Made by a program: the position numbers and the translations under genes
Assembly: GCA_022578965.1 (NCBI GenBank)
Contig: MU400511.1
Location: forward strand, 248,001-312,000
Source: Xylaria sp. FL1777
Taxonomy: Eukaryota; Ascomycota; Sordariomycetes; Xylariales; Xylariaceae
DNA: 64,000 nucleotides
Direction of reading: 5' to 3'
Shown: positions 35,055 to 46,399 of the stretch, in pieces
Numbering within the stretch: the stretch's first letter is position 1
How the letters are laid out: each line of letters opens with the position of its first letter
The notes under the pieces: model-generated
What the model was told of the DNA's origin: nothing
Seen by the model: only the letters and a program-made list of their open reading frames with translations
Databases searched by the model: none

Positions 35055-37318
35055 GGTTGCGTATTTATTTATATGACCTCTTGTTTATAATTGAGCGAAG
35101 GGGAAGAGAGAAGGATGTGAGTATGAGAAGGAGGAAATAATGAAAGAAGTAGTAGGAGTGGAGGGAAAAGCTGTTTCCGCGGTGATAAGAGGTGGGAGGT
35201 GGGAGGTGGGAGGTGGAAAGGTGGGCTAGGGGATGACTTTCCTCTGACACGATTAGTGAGATCACCAGGTGGGGTTGTTTCCAGTACCTAAGGTAGGTAG
35301 GTACATATTTCCAGCACACTCCCCAGATCAGGTACAGGCAGGTTAGGTAAGTAAGTACCTATTCTCACTAAGCATACCTACCTAGAGCAGCGACAGTTAG
35401 GTATTTACAACAGTCCGCTGGGAAGATATTTACGTCACGAACCCATAATATCTACCAGACAAACACTACTATTTCTGTTTTCCCTCTTTCGGATGATTAA
35501 GTAGCAACCTAACGTTGCTCCCAAACGGGAACTATTGTCCGTCTCAACTCAATTCAACAATTTCCATTCCATGAGCAGCCTACGTATAGACTTACTACAG
35601 ATTCAACATAATTTCGTTGTCATCGTGAAAGCACTTTGCCATATTCCAAATATCTGCGTTCTTTCTGTGAACTTCGTATAGACCAGGCTGCGTAGGCTGG
35701 ATTGTATAATCGAAGAATTGCCTGCTGATTAACCACCATATTGAAGGACAGTCAAACTGCTCGAGGTCTATAATCTCACCCATTCTAGATTCGCTATTGT
35801 CTAGTTGAAGGTGGAGGCTGGCAACCTCCTTGTCCTTCGCGTGCACCTTAGGTAAGTAGGTAAGCCATTAACCAATCCTTTTACGGCAATCCGCTCTCAC
35901 CTTTGTGTTGGGAACAAAGCAAGACGGCCGAGTTTCGCACCTTTTTTCTTGCCTAGTATACTTGAGAGAACTTGTCACTAGCCTGTCTAGCATTAGACTA
36001 ATTCTAACAACGGTAATCCGGGATATCCTGCTTACGCTACTGAGTTTCCTATACAATTTTGCTTCTATGGACTACCTACCTGAGTAGCCCATTCGGACAA
36101 TTCGGGTTTAAAATAACGGTACTTACATGTAGGCAGGTATTATACTCCGCTAAATTAAATCCCATATCATACCCACGTGCTTGAATTATAGAACTTGATG
36201 GAGAATCAAAGCATGTTAGAGGGCTTTTGCGTGCACCATGCTCTGTAATTTCATTTAGCCTAAACTTTTCCAGGTGCAATCAATACTCTATTGTAGATAA
36301 GAGAGGCTTCGGTTTTACCAATTTCCATGCTATACAGAAGTCGGGTTTAGCGTAATCGCCTTTGCTTTAGGCTTGGTCCTTAGTCAGGCACCTGGGCAAT
36401 ACCCAGTACTCATGTCCTGGAATATATATATAAAACCTACAGTAAGTAAGCAGTAAGAGGTACTAGTACTTTATTCTAAGCCAAACCGTATTGCGAAAGC
36501 ATGTTGGTGGCAAGTGTGTGAAAAAGACGGTAGCTGGTACCCCAGCACATCCTTTGTCAATGCCGAGACAATTCCCTGACAGAGGGAAGGGAAGAAAGGG
36601 GGGAAAAGAAAAACCGAGGAGAAACACTGTAACTTTACAACTCCGAGGAAGCTCTTTGCTGGGAGGAAATATATATCCCATGACTCTTCCATTCTGAGCG
36701 ATTTTGTCCCTACATTTGGGGAAGAGGGGCTGGCTATCTACGTCGCCAAGGTTTAATAGAAAATCGCCATCAGCATTGTAGAACTTCTTCAGCAAAATAC
36801 GTATGTGCCCTCTAGTCTAGAGGGCTAAAGCAATCGGAAAGCGCGACAAGCCGACCATTGTCTTAGCCATTATTTGGGCGTTTAGCCATCTGTGAAAGCG
36901 CCCAATGTTTTCTACTAATGAATTTCAATGTCTATCAGAAGTGGCATCACATAAACTGTCTGTTGCAATTCAAGTTCCATATCGAAACGCCGTCCTCCTA
37001 AGGTAAGTATCAAACGCAATTCAATTCCTCGATCGGATAGCAAAAAGTAGATAGCTTTTTTTAATAATCGTAATTGCTATATGAATGGTTCTTGAGGATG
37101 TTGTATATTGTAGAGACGATATGGTGGATTTTTAGATCCGCTAAAAAGAATTATTGGGAAAAAAAGGCCTCTACAAAAGCTCTAATAGCATCGAACGAAT
37201 CACTAGGTCTGAAGCAGTCATGTCTTATTTAACTCCCTTCACAGTCGCATAATAATGTCAGCACAACATACCAAGCTATAAGTAAAGACAGAACTGCTCA
37301 TCCATTGTCAAATAGGTA
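35055..37318. promoter_or_regulatory. 2.3 kb divergent spacer with transketolase promoter
   Basis: Contains the transketolase promoter side (35055-35400), with a G-rich GGTGGGA tandem at 35191-35215 and a cluster of TAGGTA words at 35285-35400. Minus-strand open frames at 35595-35846, 36076-36279 and 36463-36795 look somewhat protein-like but I could not join them into a gene; one is discussed under findings. The BMT6-like gene begins at the right edge. Confidence 0.4.
35191..35215 (+). repeat. G-rich GGTGGGA tandem tract
   Basis: Three copies of GGTGGGA and a further GGTGG, with more G runs just downstream (GTGGGCTAGGGG). The four closely spaced G runs could fold as a G-quadruplex on the plus strand. 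It lies about 140-160 bp upstream of the transketolase start, on the template strand of that gene. Confidence 0.7.
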
Positions 37319-38695
37319 ATGGCTGGCAAAAAGAACCCAGCGCCCACCAAATCCCCCGGGAAAGCAGGAGCAGGCAAATCCACCAGCTCAATCTCGTCAC
37401 GCACAGCATCATCTAGGAATCAAAAGCCAGGTTCACAACGAAGCGCTACACAAACAATAGAGAAAGTTGAATCCCCAGAAGAGTTAAAACGCCAACAGAG
37501 TCTCTTAAACATTTTCAGCAGCACGTTCCGTGACGTGCTCGATGCAGAGGACTTCAGCTCCCAACTCCAGGAGGTCAAGGCGGCTCTCTTCAACCGCGAC
37601 TTCGAGGGCGCCTTTGCGCGCGAGACAGCCTTGGACGTGTACGCGGCGCGTTGGTCGCCCACGCGCGCGCTGTGTTACGGGCAAGTTCTGCGTAGGCTCG
37701 ACTCGCACCTAGGGGGCCTTGTGAGCGCTAGTTCTGCCAGCGGAGACAGTTCATATCATAACCCAGGAGACGATAGCACTACCAAAGGGAGGGACAAGAA
37801 CGAGACTGAGAATTTCCCTACCCGTGGCAATCAGGATGAAAGTGTCACGAAGGATGAGATTAGGGATACAGAGCCTACGGACCCAGAAGAGCCAAAAGCG
37901 TCAACGACGACGGTAAAGCGAGGAGACAGTGAAAGAGAAGAAAAGACGCAACTCCTCAAAGTCCTCGCAATAGGCGGCGCCGCGGCCGAGATCGTCGCCT
38001 TCGCAAACTATATATCAAGCTACGACGCCAGCACCACATCGACGCGAGCAGAAATAACGCTCCTCGACATAGGACCGTGGGGCTCCATAGTCGAAAGGCT
38101 ACAAACAGCCCTAACAAGCACGCCCCCAATATCCCGCTACGCAAGCACCGCAGCGCGGGAGGCAAACAAGCCTCTAGTGCCATCCGCATCATTGCAGTCA
38201 AGTTTCGTGCAAAAAGACATCCTATCCCTCAACGAAGCGGAGCTCGCCGAGCTCATCGCCGGACCAAATCCCAAGCAACCCATATTAATAACGCTCCTCT
38301 TCACGCTCAACGAGCTGTACACAGCGCGCGGACTCAAGGACACGACCTCCTTCCTGCGCCTCCTCTCGACGCTCGCGGCCCCGGGGACTTTGCTCCTGGT
38401 AATCGACAGCCCGGGGAGCTACGCGGAGGCGGCGGTGGGCAAGGACGCGAAGCGGTACCCGATGCAGTGGCTGCTAGACCACACGCTCGTGCCGCCGCCC
38501 TCGAACCCGCGGAGACAAGCGGAGAGAAACGAGGACGATGGTCAGCAGGACGGGGCTCAAAAGGGGGGCGCGAGATGGGAGAAGATCGAGTCCCATGATT
38601 CCGTGTGGTTCCGCGTTGCCGAGGGCCTGCGTTACCCGATTCCGCTCGAGAATATGCGGTATCAGATGCATCTTTACCGCGCATCTGGCAGTTGA
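37319..38695 (+). CDS. bmt6: 25S rRNA (uridine-N3)-methyltransferase, BMT6-like
   Basis: Single-exon 458 aa protein of the family typified by yeast Bmt6, which methylates a uridine of 25S rRNA with S-adenosylmethionine during ribosome biogenesis. The N-terminus is Lys/Ser-rich, as in nucleolar proteins. The conserved leader QQSLLNIFSSTFRDVLDAED and LQEVKAALFNRDFEGAFARE leads into the signature YAARWSPTRALCYGQVLRR. A variable acidic linker follows. The Rossmann-like part has LLKVLAIGGAAAEIVAFANY (about 213-232, motif I), the next strand AEITLLDIGPWGSIVERLQ, a late strand ILITLLFTLNELYTARGLKD and GTLLLVIDSPGSYAEA. The C-terminus MRYQMHLYRA matches the family's closing strand. The family assignment is firm; the exact target uridine is inferred from yeast. 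Confidence 0.85.
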   Translation: MAGKKNPAPTKSPGKAGAGKSTSSISSRTASSRNQKPGSQRSATQTIEKVESPEELKRQQSLLNIFSSTFRDVLDAEDFSSQLQEVKAALFNRDFEGAFARETALDVYAARWSPTRALCYGQVLRRLDSHLGGLVSASSASGDSSYHNPGDDSTTKGRDKNETENFPTRGNQDESVTKDEIRDTEPTDPEEPKASTTTVKRGDSEREEKTQLLKVLAIGGAAAEIVAFANYISSYDASTTSTRAEITLLDIGPWGSIVERLQTALTSTPPISRYASTAAREANKPLVPSASLQSSFVQKDILSLNEAELAELIAGPNPKQPILITLLFTLNELYTARGLKDTTSFLRLLSTLAAPGTLLLVIDSPGSYAEAAVGKDAKRYPMQWLLDHTLVPPPSNPRRQAERNEDDGQQDGAQKGGARWEKIESHDSVWFRVAEGLRYPIPLENMRYQMHLYRASGS

Positions 38696-39568
38696 AAGGG
38701 GAAATGAAAGAGAAAAAAGAGAAAAAGAAAAATAAAGAATTCGAGAGATGTTACGTGTGGTGTGTCTATCTATACCTGACTGTTATGACTTATATTGGTT
38801 TCACAACCTGGTGTGTGCCCGTCGTAGGTCTTGTCTACACAACTAATTCCGTTAATACAAAGAGCCCATGAACATTGAGTAAGTCTATTAACCATTTCTC
38901 ATCCTAGTTGTTCGAAGACTTAGGTTCCCACGTAAATAAGTAGATACCTAGATACTAAATTCACAAAAATATCCGTCAAGAAGCACAACGGCCTATGTAA
39001 AAATAGTACATAGCTAGCTATCACCACCACGGATGATACTAAGTTCATCAAAGCCATCTCATCTCATCATTTTATCATCTGATTCAACCAGATCCCTATG
39101 AGTCTACGGGCATCATCGTAGTAGAAACCCCCCCAAAAGCATCGTATTAACAAATAGGTAAGGATCTCAACAATCAATTTCGGCGACAATATAGGGCGTC
39201 AATATTTATCTGCCCAACCCATCTAACCATGTCCCAAATAACATCCCCGAGAATCCCACGACTTACCGTCTCCGCGGCTCTTCCTAGCCGCCTATGCTCC
39301 TCCGGAGACAACAAGCTCGACATCTCAAGCCAGAAAACCAGACTCGTCAAACCAACTAACTATTCATTCACACGATGGGGGATATATCTATCATCTAAGT
39401 CATCACGACCGCAACACATCACCACAAGTTCTCAAAGCATATCGCTATATCTATAATCCTAGCATTTTTACATAAGTATACTCTAGAGTATACTCCACCT
39501 AACCAACCCCCTTTTCCCACGAGCCAACAGCACCCAGCCACCCAAAGCAGTCGTTTTAACAGCCAGAC
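38696..39568. other. Convergent intergenic region
   Basis: Spacer between the stop codons of the BMT6-like gene (+) and the SAC-domain gene (-). It is A-rich right after the BMT6-like stop. No other gene is recognised. Confidence 0.4.
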
Positions 39569-42500
39569 TCAAGCCCAGACCAATTTCTTAATAGTATGGC
39601 CCAGTTGCTCGAACAACCCCGTAGTCCTCTTCGCCTCTTCCAGGGAAATGATGTCATCTCTACGTATCAAGTCGGTCTCCCCCTTCTTCTTCCCATCTTC
39701 TTTTCCATTTCCAGATGTCTCGACACCACTATCCGGGGGAGGCGGCCGACAAGCCACCGCGAGCCGTTCGATCTCTGCGGCGATGACGTTGACCTGCTCG
39801 ATCTCCGTCATGTGTTTGACGCCCTGCGCCTCGGAGATGGCGGTGTGCGCGTACGGCGCCTTGAGGGCGACCTTGCGCGGGCCCGGCGCCGACGTCGGCC
39901 TCTTCTTTATCGAGCGCAGGATCCGCTGGTTGAGGGCGCCCGGGGCGGCGGGCTTGGCAGCAGCCGTAGAAGGTTGCGCGGGGCCGGGCAGGCTGGACAG
40001 CGATCGCGTGTTGGTCCGCTTGACGTCCGTGTTGCCGGGCTCGTAGGAGACGACGATGCCGACGTTTTTCGACTCGTCGGCTTGGGCGGGCGAGATCGTC
40101 GAGGTGATGTACGTGCCGACCTTGATCTCTACGATGTGTGCTAGGTCTACGCGCTCGAACGAGGAGACTTTGTCTAGGTTCCAGTCGAACCTGCAGAGAT
40201 ACAACGCCACGTCCGTGAGCAAGAGGACGACTTCTTCGAATGGGAAGGTCTTGATCGTGTCCGATGTTTGCGGGCTTAGTAGCGTCCAGCCACCGATGAA
40301 ATCTTCTTTATCGTCTTCTATAGCGATCTTTTGGGAGGTTTCGATAGCTGATTCTCGCATTTTGGACATCGACACTTTGGGGTCTTTGGTTATCATGCTC
40401 GCCTCAAACTCGTCAAATACCAAAGAAGTCACGTTGCCTAAGAAGAAGTCGATGGCGGCTTGGCTGAAATGGTCGTTCACCATTCTGGCCACGCGGTTAG
40501 CACAGATGAAAATCTGCATACGTACATTATTTAATTCCTTACCCATTGTAGTATCTTGTTATAGAGAGACCCAGGTCATTGAACAAACCTCGATAGTCTC
40601 TCTTCCTTGTCCTAGTATAATCGCCCTTCATCGCAGCAGTCGAAGCATCTGCGTAACATATTTTACTTAGTAACGGTATATTTGGTAGATCGGGACAAAG
40701 AGCGGCTTACACTGTTTTGAAATAGCATCGCCATTATCGGCCCACAGCGTGTTAAACCAAGAATTCTCTTGGTCGACCTGAACGGACATATCAAAGCCTT
40801 CCTCCTTGAGCTGCGAATCGAGCATATATTTCCCAAACGAACTTTGGCAAACATTCGTACGATCCAGGCAGTCCATGCAATTCGTCCTCAAAACTCCATT
40901 CTGCATGTGGTTCACCTGTCCATCCAGTTCCACAGTGCTCCCAGATTTTTCTATCTTCCGTCCTAGAGTATCTAGGAGTTGACTTACGTTTTCAAATTTC
41001 ATCCCACGGCAGGCAGAATGAAAGTCAAACCACTCAAACGCTAACGATTGGACTCTTTCTGAATTTTCTTCATTGTATTTCTCGACAAGTTTTTGGTACT
41101 CGTTGCCCACAATAGCTTCAGGACCACGACGCTCAACGAGGTTTACAAGTTGGATGGAGCCGTACTTTTCGCCCATTCGATTGAGATGTTTCGTGAAAGC
41201 GCTGAAATTGGCTTCCGGGGAATGCTGAAGTACTGGTATGGGCTTCAACGAGTAAGGTGATTGGGTAAAGAAAAGGGGTATGCTGCCTCTGACTTGTACG
41301 AAAGAGTAGATTTTAGATGAAGGCTCCCATGAAGGCGACGAGAGTATCTGTTCTGTCTCAACCGAATTGGCTACGAAACCTTCGTCGTCAACTCCCCGGC
41401 GCAGGTATCGCAAACCTGCTCGCTTGATTGATCTGCGTGACACTACGGTGATGGAATATTTCTTTTCGGACGGACGAAGGTCAATGGACGTTCGTTCTTG
41501 CGGTGGCGATCCGACCCTTGACTCTGTCAAGTCATTCATTTCCATAGAGTCTAACTGAGAATCGACTTGAGGCGGATATCGATCGACGATAAATGATCGC
41601 TGGCCAACAAAACCTTGCATTATAGGTAATAGAAATGACTCGTCACCTAACGCCAAGAAGGGTTTCAGTAAGTTTTGGTTCCAAAAGAACGTAGGATCTA
41701 CCATCCTATGCAATGGAATATGAGACGTTGTGGTGGTTTGACTAGCAATACTCCTCGTGAGATCCATATCGTACGAGAAGAAAAAGCTTTTTGAGCTTCC
41801 AAACCATATATGTGCCATGCGCAACAGCTTAGGAGTAAGGCTCTCGCCCGCGATCGAGCCAGGCCGTACGTCAACCTTCCCTTGCGATACTGTTTTACTC
41901 GGCTCTTTATCACCATTCTCTTTCTTGCTGCGGCCTGTTTCATCTTCACGTTCAATAATTGTTGCTGCCCCGACACCCCTCAGCCCAAGGCTTCTTCGGC
42001 GGTTTTCTATCCACTCTTTACTACTAAACCACCTTTGAGCGAAGCGGCCATAGCTCCCATTTCTTTTGAATACATCCTGAGCAATGCCGCTCTGCTCTCC
42101 TATCTCACTGGTCTGCGATACCTCGCGATCGCTTTGTGCGCCAGGATCCTCAGTATCCTCGGCACCTGTGGCTGAGGGCGATGCTTCATCCTCGCTCTCA
42201 CTATCTGAGGTTTCTTCAACAGGCTTCTCAGTAGAGTCACGACGTAGTTTGAGCGCCGTGTGACCTATCGCAGTTTCGGCCTCCTTCTGGCTGGTGCACG
42301 GTGTAACCGCAATATCAGTGACGACATAAACAGGATAACTGCGGATCTGAGCGACCTGTTGTCTGCCGGTGATGGCAATGAGATAGCTGAGGCGAGCGAC
42401 AGTGAACAGCCCTAAAGCACACGAAAAGGAGTGGTTGTCAGCGAATAGGACTTTCCGGTGGCATCGAGATTTGCTGCCGGTTCTAGGCTCATGGTATCTC

Positions 42501-42740
42501 GCTTGCGAACCGCTCGGGTGCTCACGCACCTATAATGCCAAATGCCTCGAAAGAAGGATTTGGAGGCGTGGAATCTGGAGTTATCGCTTGGTCTCGCCCC
42601 ACTGAGGTTACGGTCGCATCGCCATATTTAACCTTGACCGGGGCTGCCGGAGTGCGCGCCTGCGCCTTCGGCGCAAGTGGCTGGATTATGAGACCGTCGA
42701 CGGCCGCGCAGATTAAGAGCTTCCGAGCCAGGCCCGGCAT
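39569..42740 (-). CDS. Sac2-type phosphoinositide phosphatase (SAC + hSac2 domains)
   Basis: Lipid phosphatase with an N-terminal SAC catalytic domain and a C-terminal hSac2 homology domain, like human INPP5F/Sac2. Exons 42740-42530, 42411-40711, 40648-40543 and 40484-39569 give 977 aa. The start MPGLARKLLICAAVDGLIIQ is typical; an ATG nine bases upstream is possible. Exon 2 opens with GLFTVARLSYLIAITGR, followed by a long acidic Ser-rich insertion. Further SAC blocks are FFFSYDMDLTRSI, QGFVGQRSF and RGSIPLFFTQSPYSLKP. The catalytic CX5R loop RTNCMDCLDRTNV has Cys582 and Arg588. The next two introns join ISKQ to YASTAAMKGDYTR and RYYNG to MVNDHFSQAAIDFFLGN. The hSac2 part is readable as WTLLSPQTSDTIKTFPFEEV and LYLCRFDWNLDKVSSFERVD. 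The C-terminal tail is low-complexity and then coiled. Likely 4-phosphatase activity on endosomal phosphoinositides is inferred from the family. Confidence 0.92.
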
Positions 42741-43562
42741 TCTATTCAAAATACTGTTTTATATTTTTGGCAGGGAATCGTTGCTAGGATAGACGATCAT
42801 GGCACGACGACAAAGCCAGAGTGAGTCAATCGATAGGTTGAGTGAATAATTATATCAAGACTCTAATAGTCTATATTGCCAAAAACCACTCTAAGCTTAT
42901 GGGAGTAATTAATAAATGGTCGCACAATCAAGCTGATCGACTCAACAGTTCTCATCTCTCAAATATAGCGAGCGGGCTGTGGATGGTGACGATAATGCTG
43001 TGGAAGTCATGTTATGTAGATGAGTGAATGTTGGATTAATTGGTGGGGTCCCTGAAAGAAAGACTGGTCCCTCCTGACGTCGTCATGCCGCTTACTGTAA
43101 GGGTCAGGGTCGGTAAAAGCCCGTCGTCACATGCATGCAGGCACAAGGTAACATTATCGATCGAACTAATTATCCGTACCGCCTGCCTTTTTGATTGTTT
43201 GTGTCCTTTTTATATATATATAGAAACAACCACATTCACAGGATCAGTGTCTCACAGGTAGCTATCCAGCTTAGCTATTCACTCTTCACCAGGAGTCCAT
43301 ATCAAGCAAGAGAATGCGCATTGAAAATGATAGTATGAATGGTGGCTAGGCCGAAAAGTAATTGTGATTACACTTTTTCAAGATGTCCTCACTTTCTTAC
43401 TGCGAGTGCTGTTCTAATTCACAACTATGCCCTCTCCATTTGTGGCTAACTTAAGAGAGCACAATGGAGCGGCAAATCTCATACAGATTATGACGGCATT
43501 CCCTCGACTATTTCCATATCCGTAGATCTCCTGAAACGGCTCTTATCTAGTTATGGGGTATC
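42741..43562. other. Intergenic region between two minus-strand genes
   Basis: Holds the promoter of the SAC gene and the 3' UTR of SNU13. A short TATATATATA run lies near 43211-43221. No other gene is seen. Confidence 0.4.
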
Positions 43563-44395
43563 TTAAATCATGAGGCGCTCGACCTTGTCCTTTATAGCGC
43601 GGATCTGGTTCTGGAGCTCGCTGGCTTCGTTTGTGGTAATAGAGACCCTGAGATACTGTTAGCGAGATTCAGGTATGGTAGAGAGAGCCTCTGCATTAGA
43701 TGAACTCACGCAATCACAGATCGGCTGACATTACATGCGCGACCAAGGGCTACCTTCGAAGGAACATAGACGTATCTACAATCTCTTAGCTTCACAATCT
43801 ATTATGTAGGGGATAAGGAGCAATCGTACGGGACGTTCTTGTCTTCGCATAGGAGAGGAAGATGGAGGAGGATGGACAGCGGGGTGCAGTCGCCGGCGAG
43901 GATGATGATTTCTGAGACACCTATTCCATAAAAGAATTAGCACACTGTGTCGTTGATGATAGCGTGGGAGCAAAAAGAGCCTTGAATAATAGTTGAGAAA
44001 GAATGAGCTCACCGCGAGACAATGATTTCGTGCTTTCGTTGGCGCCTCTCTTCAGTTGACGATAGTGCTGTAGTTTTGGTCAGCCGCTATACTGTATGAT
44101 GTTTCCTCCTTGAATTTATACGAACACTAGCTTGCTGAACCAGGTCTAGGAGCTCCTGAGTAAGGGCGCCATCAGCCATGGGCCACGCTATTGATCCGTC
44201 AGCATTAGGAGAAGAGCAAGCAGAGGAAGTTTTTGAGAGATTGAAAGGTGTGTCAGTATGAGAGCACAGGGGGGGAAGCGTAGGTGAAGCTTGACGAGGA
44301 AGCGCTCGACGAGGAAGCGCTAGACGCAGAAGCTCTGAAGGAAAGGAATTGAAGCCGGTGATTGCCAACTTACCAGCACTCTCTTGACCAGACAT
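43563..44395 (-). CDS. snu13: U4/U6 snRNP and box C/D snoRNP protein SNU13
   Basis: Small L7Ae-family protein that binds kink-turns in U4 snRNA and box C/D snoRNAs, nucleating both particles. Six short exons: 44395-44374, 44187-44126, 44067-44013, 43920-43830, 43775-43710 and 43647-43563, totalling 126 aa, the exact yeast and human size. The protein reads [100 protein letters not shown]. The RGANE and [12 protein letters not shown] blocks form the kink-turn binding face. Five introns in 126 codons is dense for this window. The second intron has the less usual donor GTTCGT, but no other choice gives QQASHYRQL. It is divergent from the V-ATPase gene across 465 bp. Confidence 0.95.
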
Positions 44396-44860
44396 TGTGA
44401 CGATGGCGGAGGAAGGGACAGGGTTCCTTGCGTTGGCTCGCCCTGTGAGAAGAGATGGAGGGAGTAATTGAAAATGAACGAGGGGCGAGGGTGAAGTTCT
44501 CAGAGCTCCAAAGCTTTCATGCACTGAAATAATGCATTGACGGGCTTAGTCGTAGAATTAATTTTTGGGTCGGTGGGGCGCATGTTAATCCGCTCCGGGT
44601 GGGGCGTGTTAGGTAATCGGCCAGGCCAGATTCCCTGCAGCCAAACCTTGGAGCTACCTGCCTACCTCTGGTCCTTGCGTGAACCTCGAAAACAAGCACC
44701 TTTTGCAAACCACCTCCCGCCTCTATCGTCACTCCTTCGTTCCATCCATCTCATCTCGACACCCGCCCGAACACGACTCTCCGAACCGACCTCTTCGATT
44801 CTGCTGCCGCCAGCTTTTCTCCAACCCGTCAACACACGAACACCTCCACCACCTCACACA
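44396..44860. promoter_or_regulatory. Shared divergent promoter, SNU13 / V-ATPase c
   Basis: Only 465 bp separates the two start codons, so both promoters lie here. The V-ATPase side has a pyrimidine- and CAC-rich leader (44740-44860) with no obvious TATA box, as in many fungal housekeeping genes. Confidence 0.6.
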
Positions 44861-45658
44861 ATGGCTGAATTTACAGAATCTTGGTACGTAATTGATTGTG
44901 GCACCTCCGCAACCTCCTATCCGGCCTCCATCAGCACAAGCTCCTGCGCCATCATCAAACAATCCCTACTATTAACACATTCATTCCTCGTCACTATGAC
45001 ACCGAGTTACTAACCCAGCTTTCCATCTAGCCCGGTCTACGCGGTTCGTCTCCTCCATCCCCGGTGTGGCGAAGCTCCACGAGTCATTACGGATATCGCG
45101 TTGTAGAGAAATATCTTTTCAAAGGCAAGCGCTAACAATGGAAGTAGCCCTTCTTCGGTGCTATGGGCTGCACTGCCGCCATCGTGTTCACCTGCTTAGG
45201 TGCTTCATACGGAACTGCGAAGTCTGGTGTTGGTATCGCTGCTATGGGTGTTCTGAGACCTGATCTCATCGTCAAGAGTACGCGCTTCGCCAGTTCACCA
45301 CCGCTTAGGACTCGACACTAACAAACCCCTAGACATCGTTCCCGTTATTATGGCTGGTATCATTGGTATTTACGGTCTCGTCGTCTCCGTCCTGATCTCC
45401 GACGGTTTGCACCAACAGCTCCCCCTCTACACCGGCTTCATTCAGCTTGGTGCTGGTCTCGCCGTCGGTCTTGCCGGTATGGCCGCCGGTTTCGCTATCG
45501 GTATCGTGGGTGACGCTGGTGTTCGTGGAACCGCTCAACAGCCCAGGCTCTTCGTCGGCATGATTTTGATTCTCATTTTCGCTGAAGTCTTGGGTCTTTA
45601 CGGTCTCATTGTCGCCCTGCTTATGAACTCCAAGGCTTCTGTCGATGTTAGCTGTTAA
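44861..45658 (+). CDS. vma3: V-type H+-ATPase 16 kDa proteolipid subunit c
   Basis: Rotor-ring subunit of the vacuolar proton pump, four transmembrane helices. Exons 44861-44883, 45031-45043, 45148-45277 and 45333-45658 give 163 aa. Exon 2 is only 13 nt, encoding the end of Cys8 and PVYA; both flanking introns have GT...AG ends and the joined start [20 protein letters not shown] matches the family. Helices are readable as [60 protein letters not shown] and [20 protein letters not shown]. The proton-carrying glutamate is E140 in the last helix ([10 protein letters not shown]). The NGLL-type tail is replaced by [10 protein letters not shown]. The a/c-prime paralogue VMA11 is less likely because the N-terminus fits VMA3. 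Confidence 0.96.
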
Positions 45659-46399
45659 GCTGCTCAGTCACCGCAAAATCATCAAGGCTGGTTAGTGTCC
45701 GATTTGGACTGAGGCATGGGTGCCAAGCTGTACCTAAACCGTGATCCTTTGCTTCGATCGATCGGATCATCAAGCACATTCTAATGGGGAGGAGTACATT
45801 TTGACGATGGACATAGTTGTGACTGGCCAAGTCCAGCTCTCCTATCGCAATGTTGTTAGAAGGCTAAAAGAAGAAACAAGTAATGACGGGGGCGGGGACT
45901 GGCATTTGTACTACTGGTTCTGCATCATGCCTTATACACTTATTGGTCGATTTCATATAGACCAACGGATGGCGAAGATCTTGTACTCTAGGTTGGTAAT
46001 CAGGTTTCATTGAACGTGCTGTCGAACTTTTTACGTACTATATATGGTATTGCCGGGCTTCAGTTTGACAGGAGCAACTTAGGCGTGTCCCAATTAAAAT
46101 TTCCTGTGTTGGCAAACTGAAGAGAACATGGGATGCTACGATCCAGTGTACCGGAGAAAATTGTAAAAGATACCCCAGTCTTCAAGGTGTTGGGTCAGGA
46201 TATATGAAGCACACTGTCTTATAAGTAAGCGCGAGTAAGTCATTGACCTATGATACTATAGGTAGTTCTTGTTCAATATTATCAGCAGAGAACACTTTGT
46301 AGTGACACATAGTGGTACTTGGTTTCTTTGCCTCCTTTCAACCTTTCCTCATCACCTCCGTCTCTTTTTGACCTTGTTCTTCTTCCCTTCTTCATCACG

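Noticed and set aside
40938..40988. GTAAGTC inside SAC exon 2 as an intron donor
   Set aside because: The sequence across it (KFENVSQLLDTLGRKIEKSG) is normal SAC-domain coding text, and no good acceptor follows.
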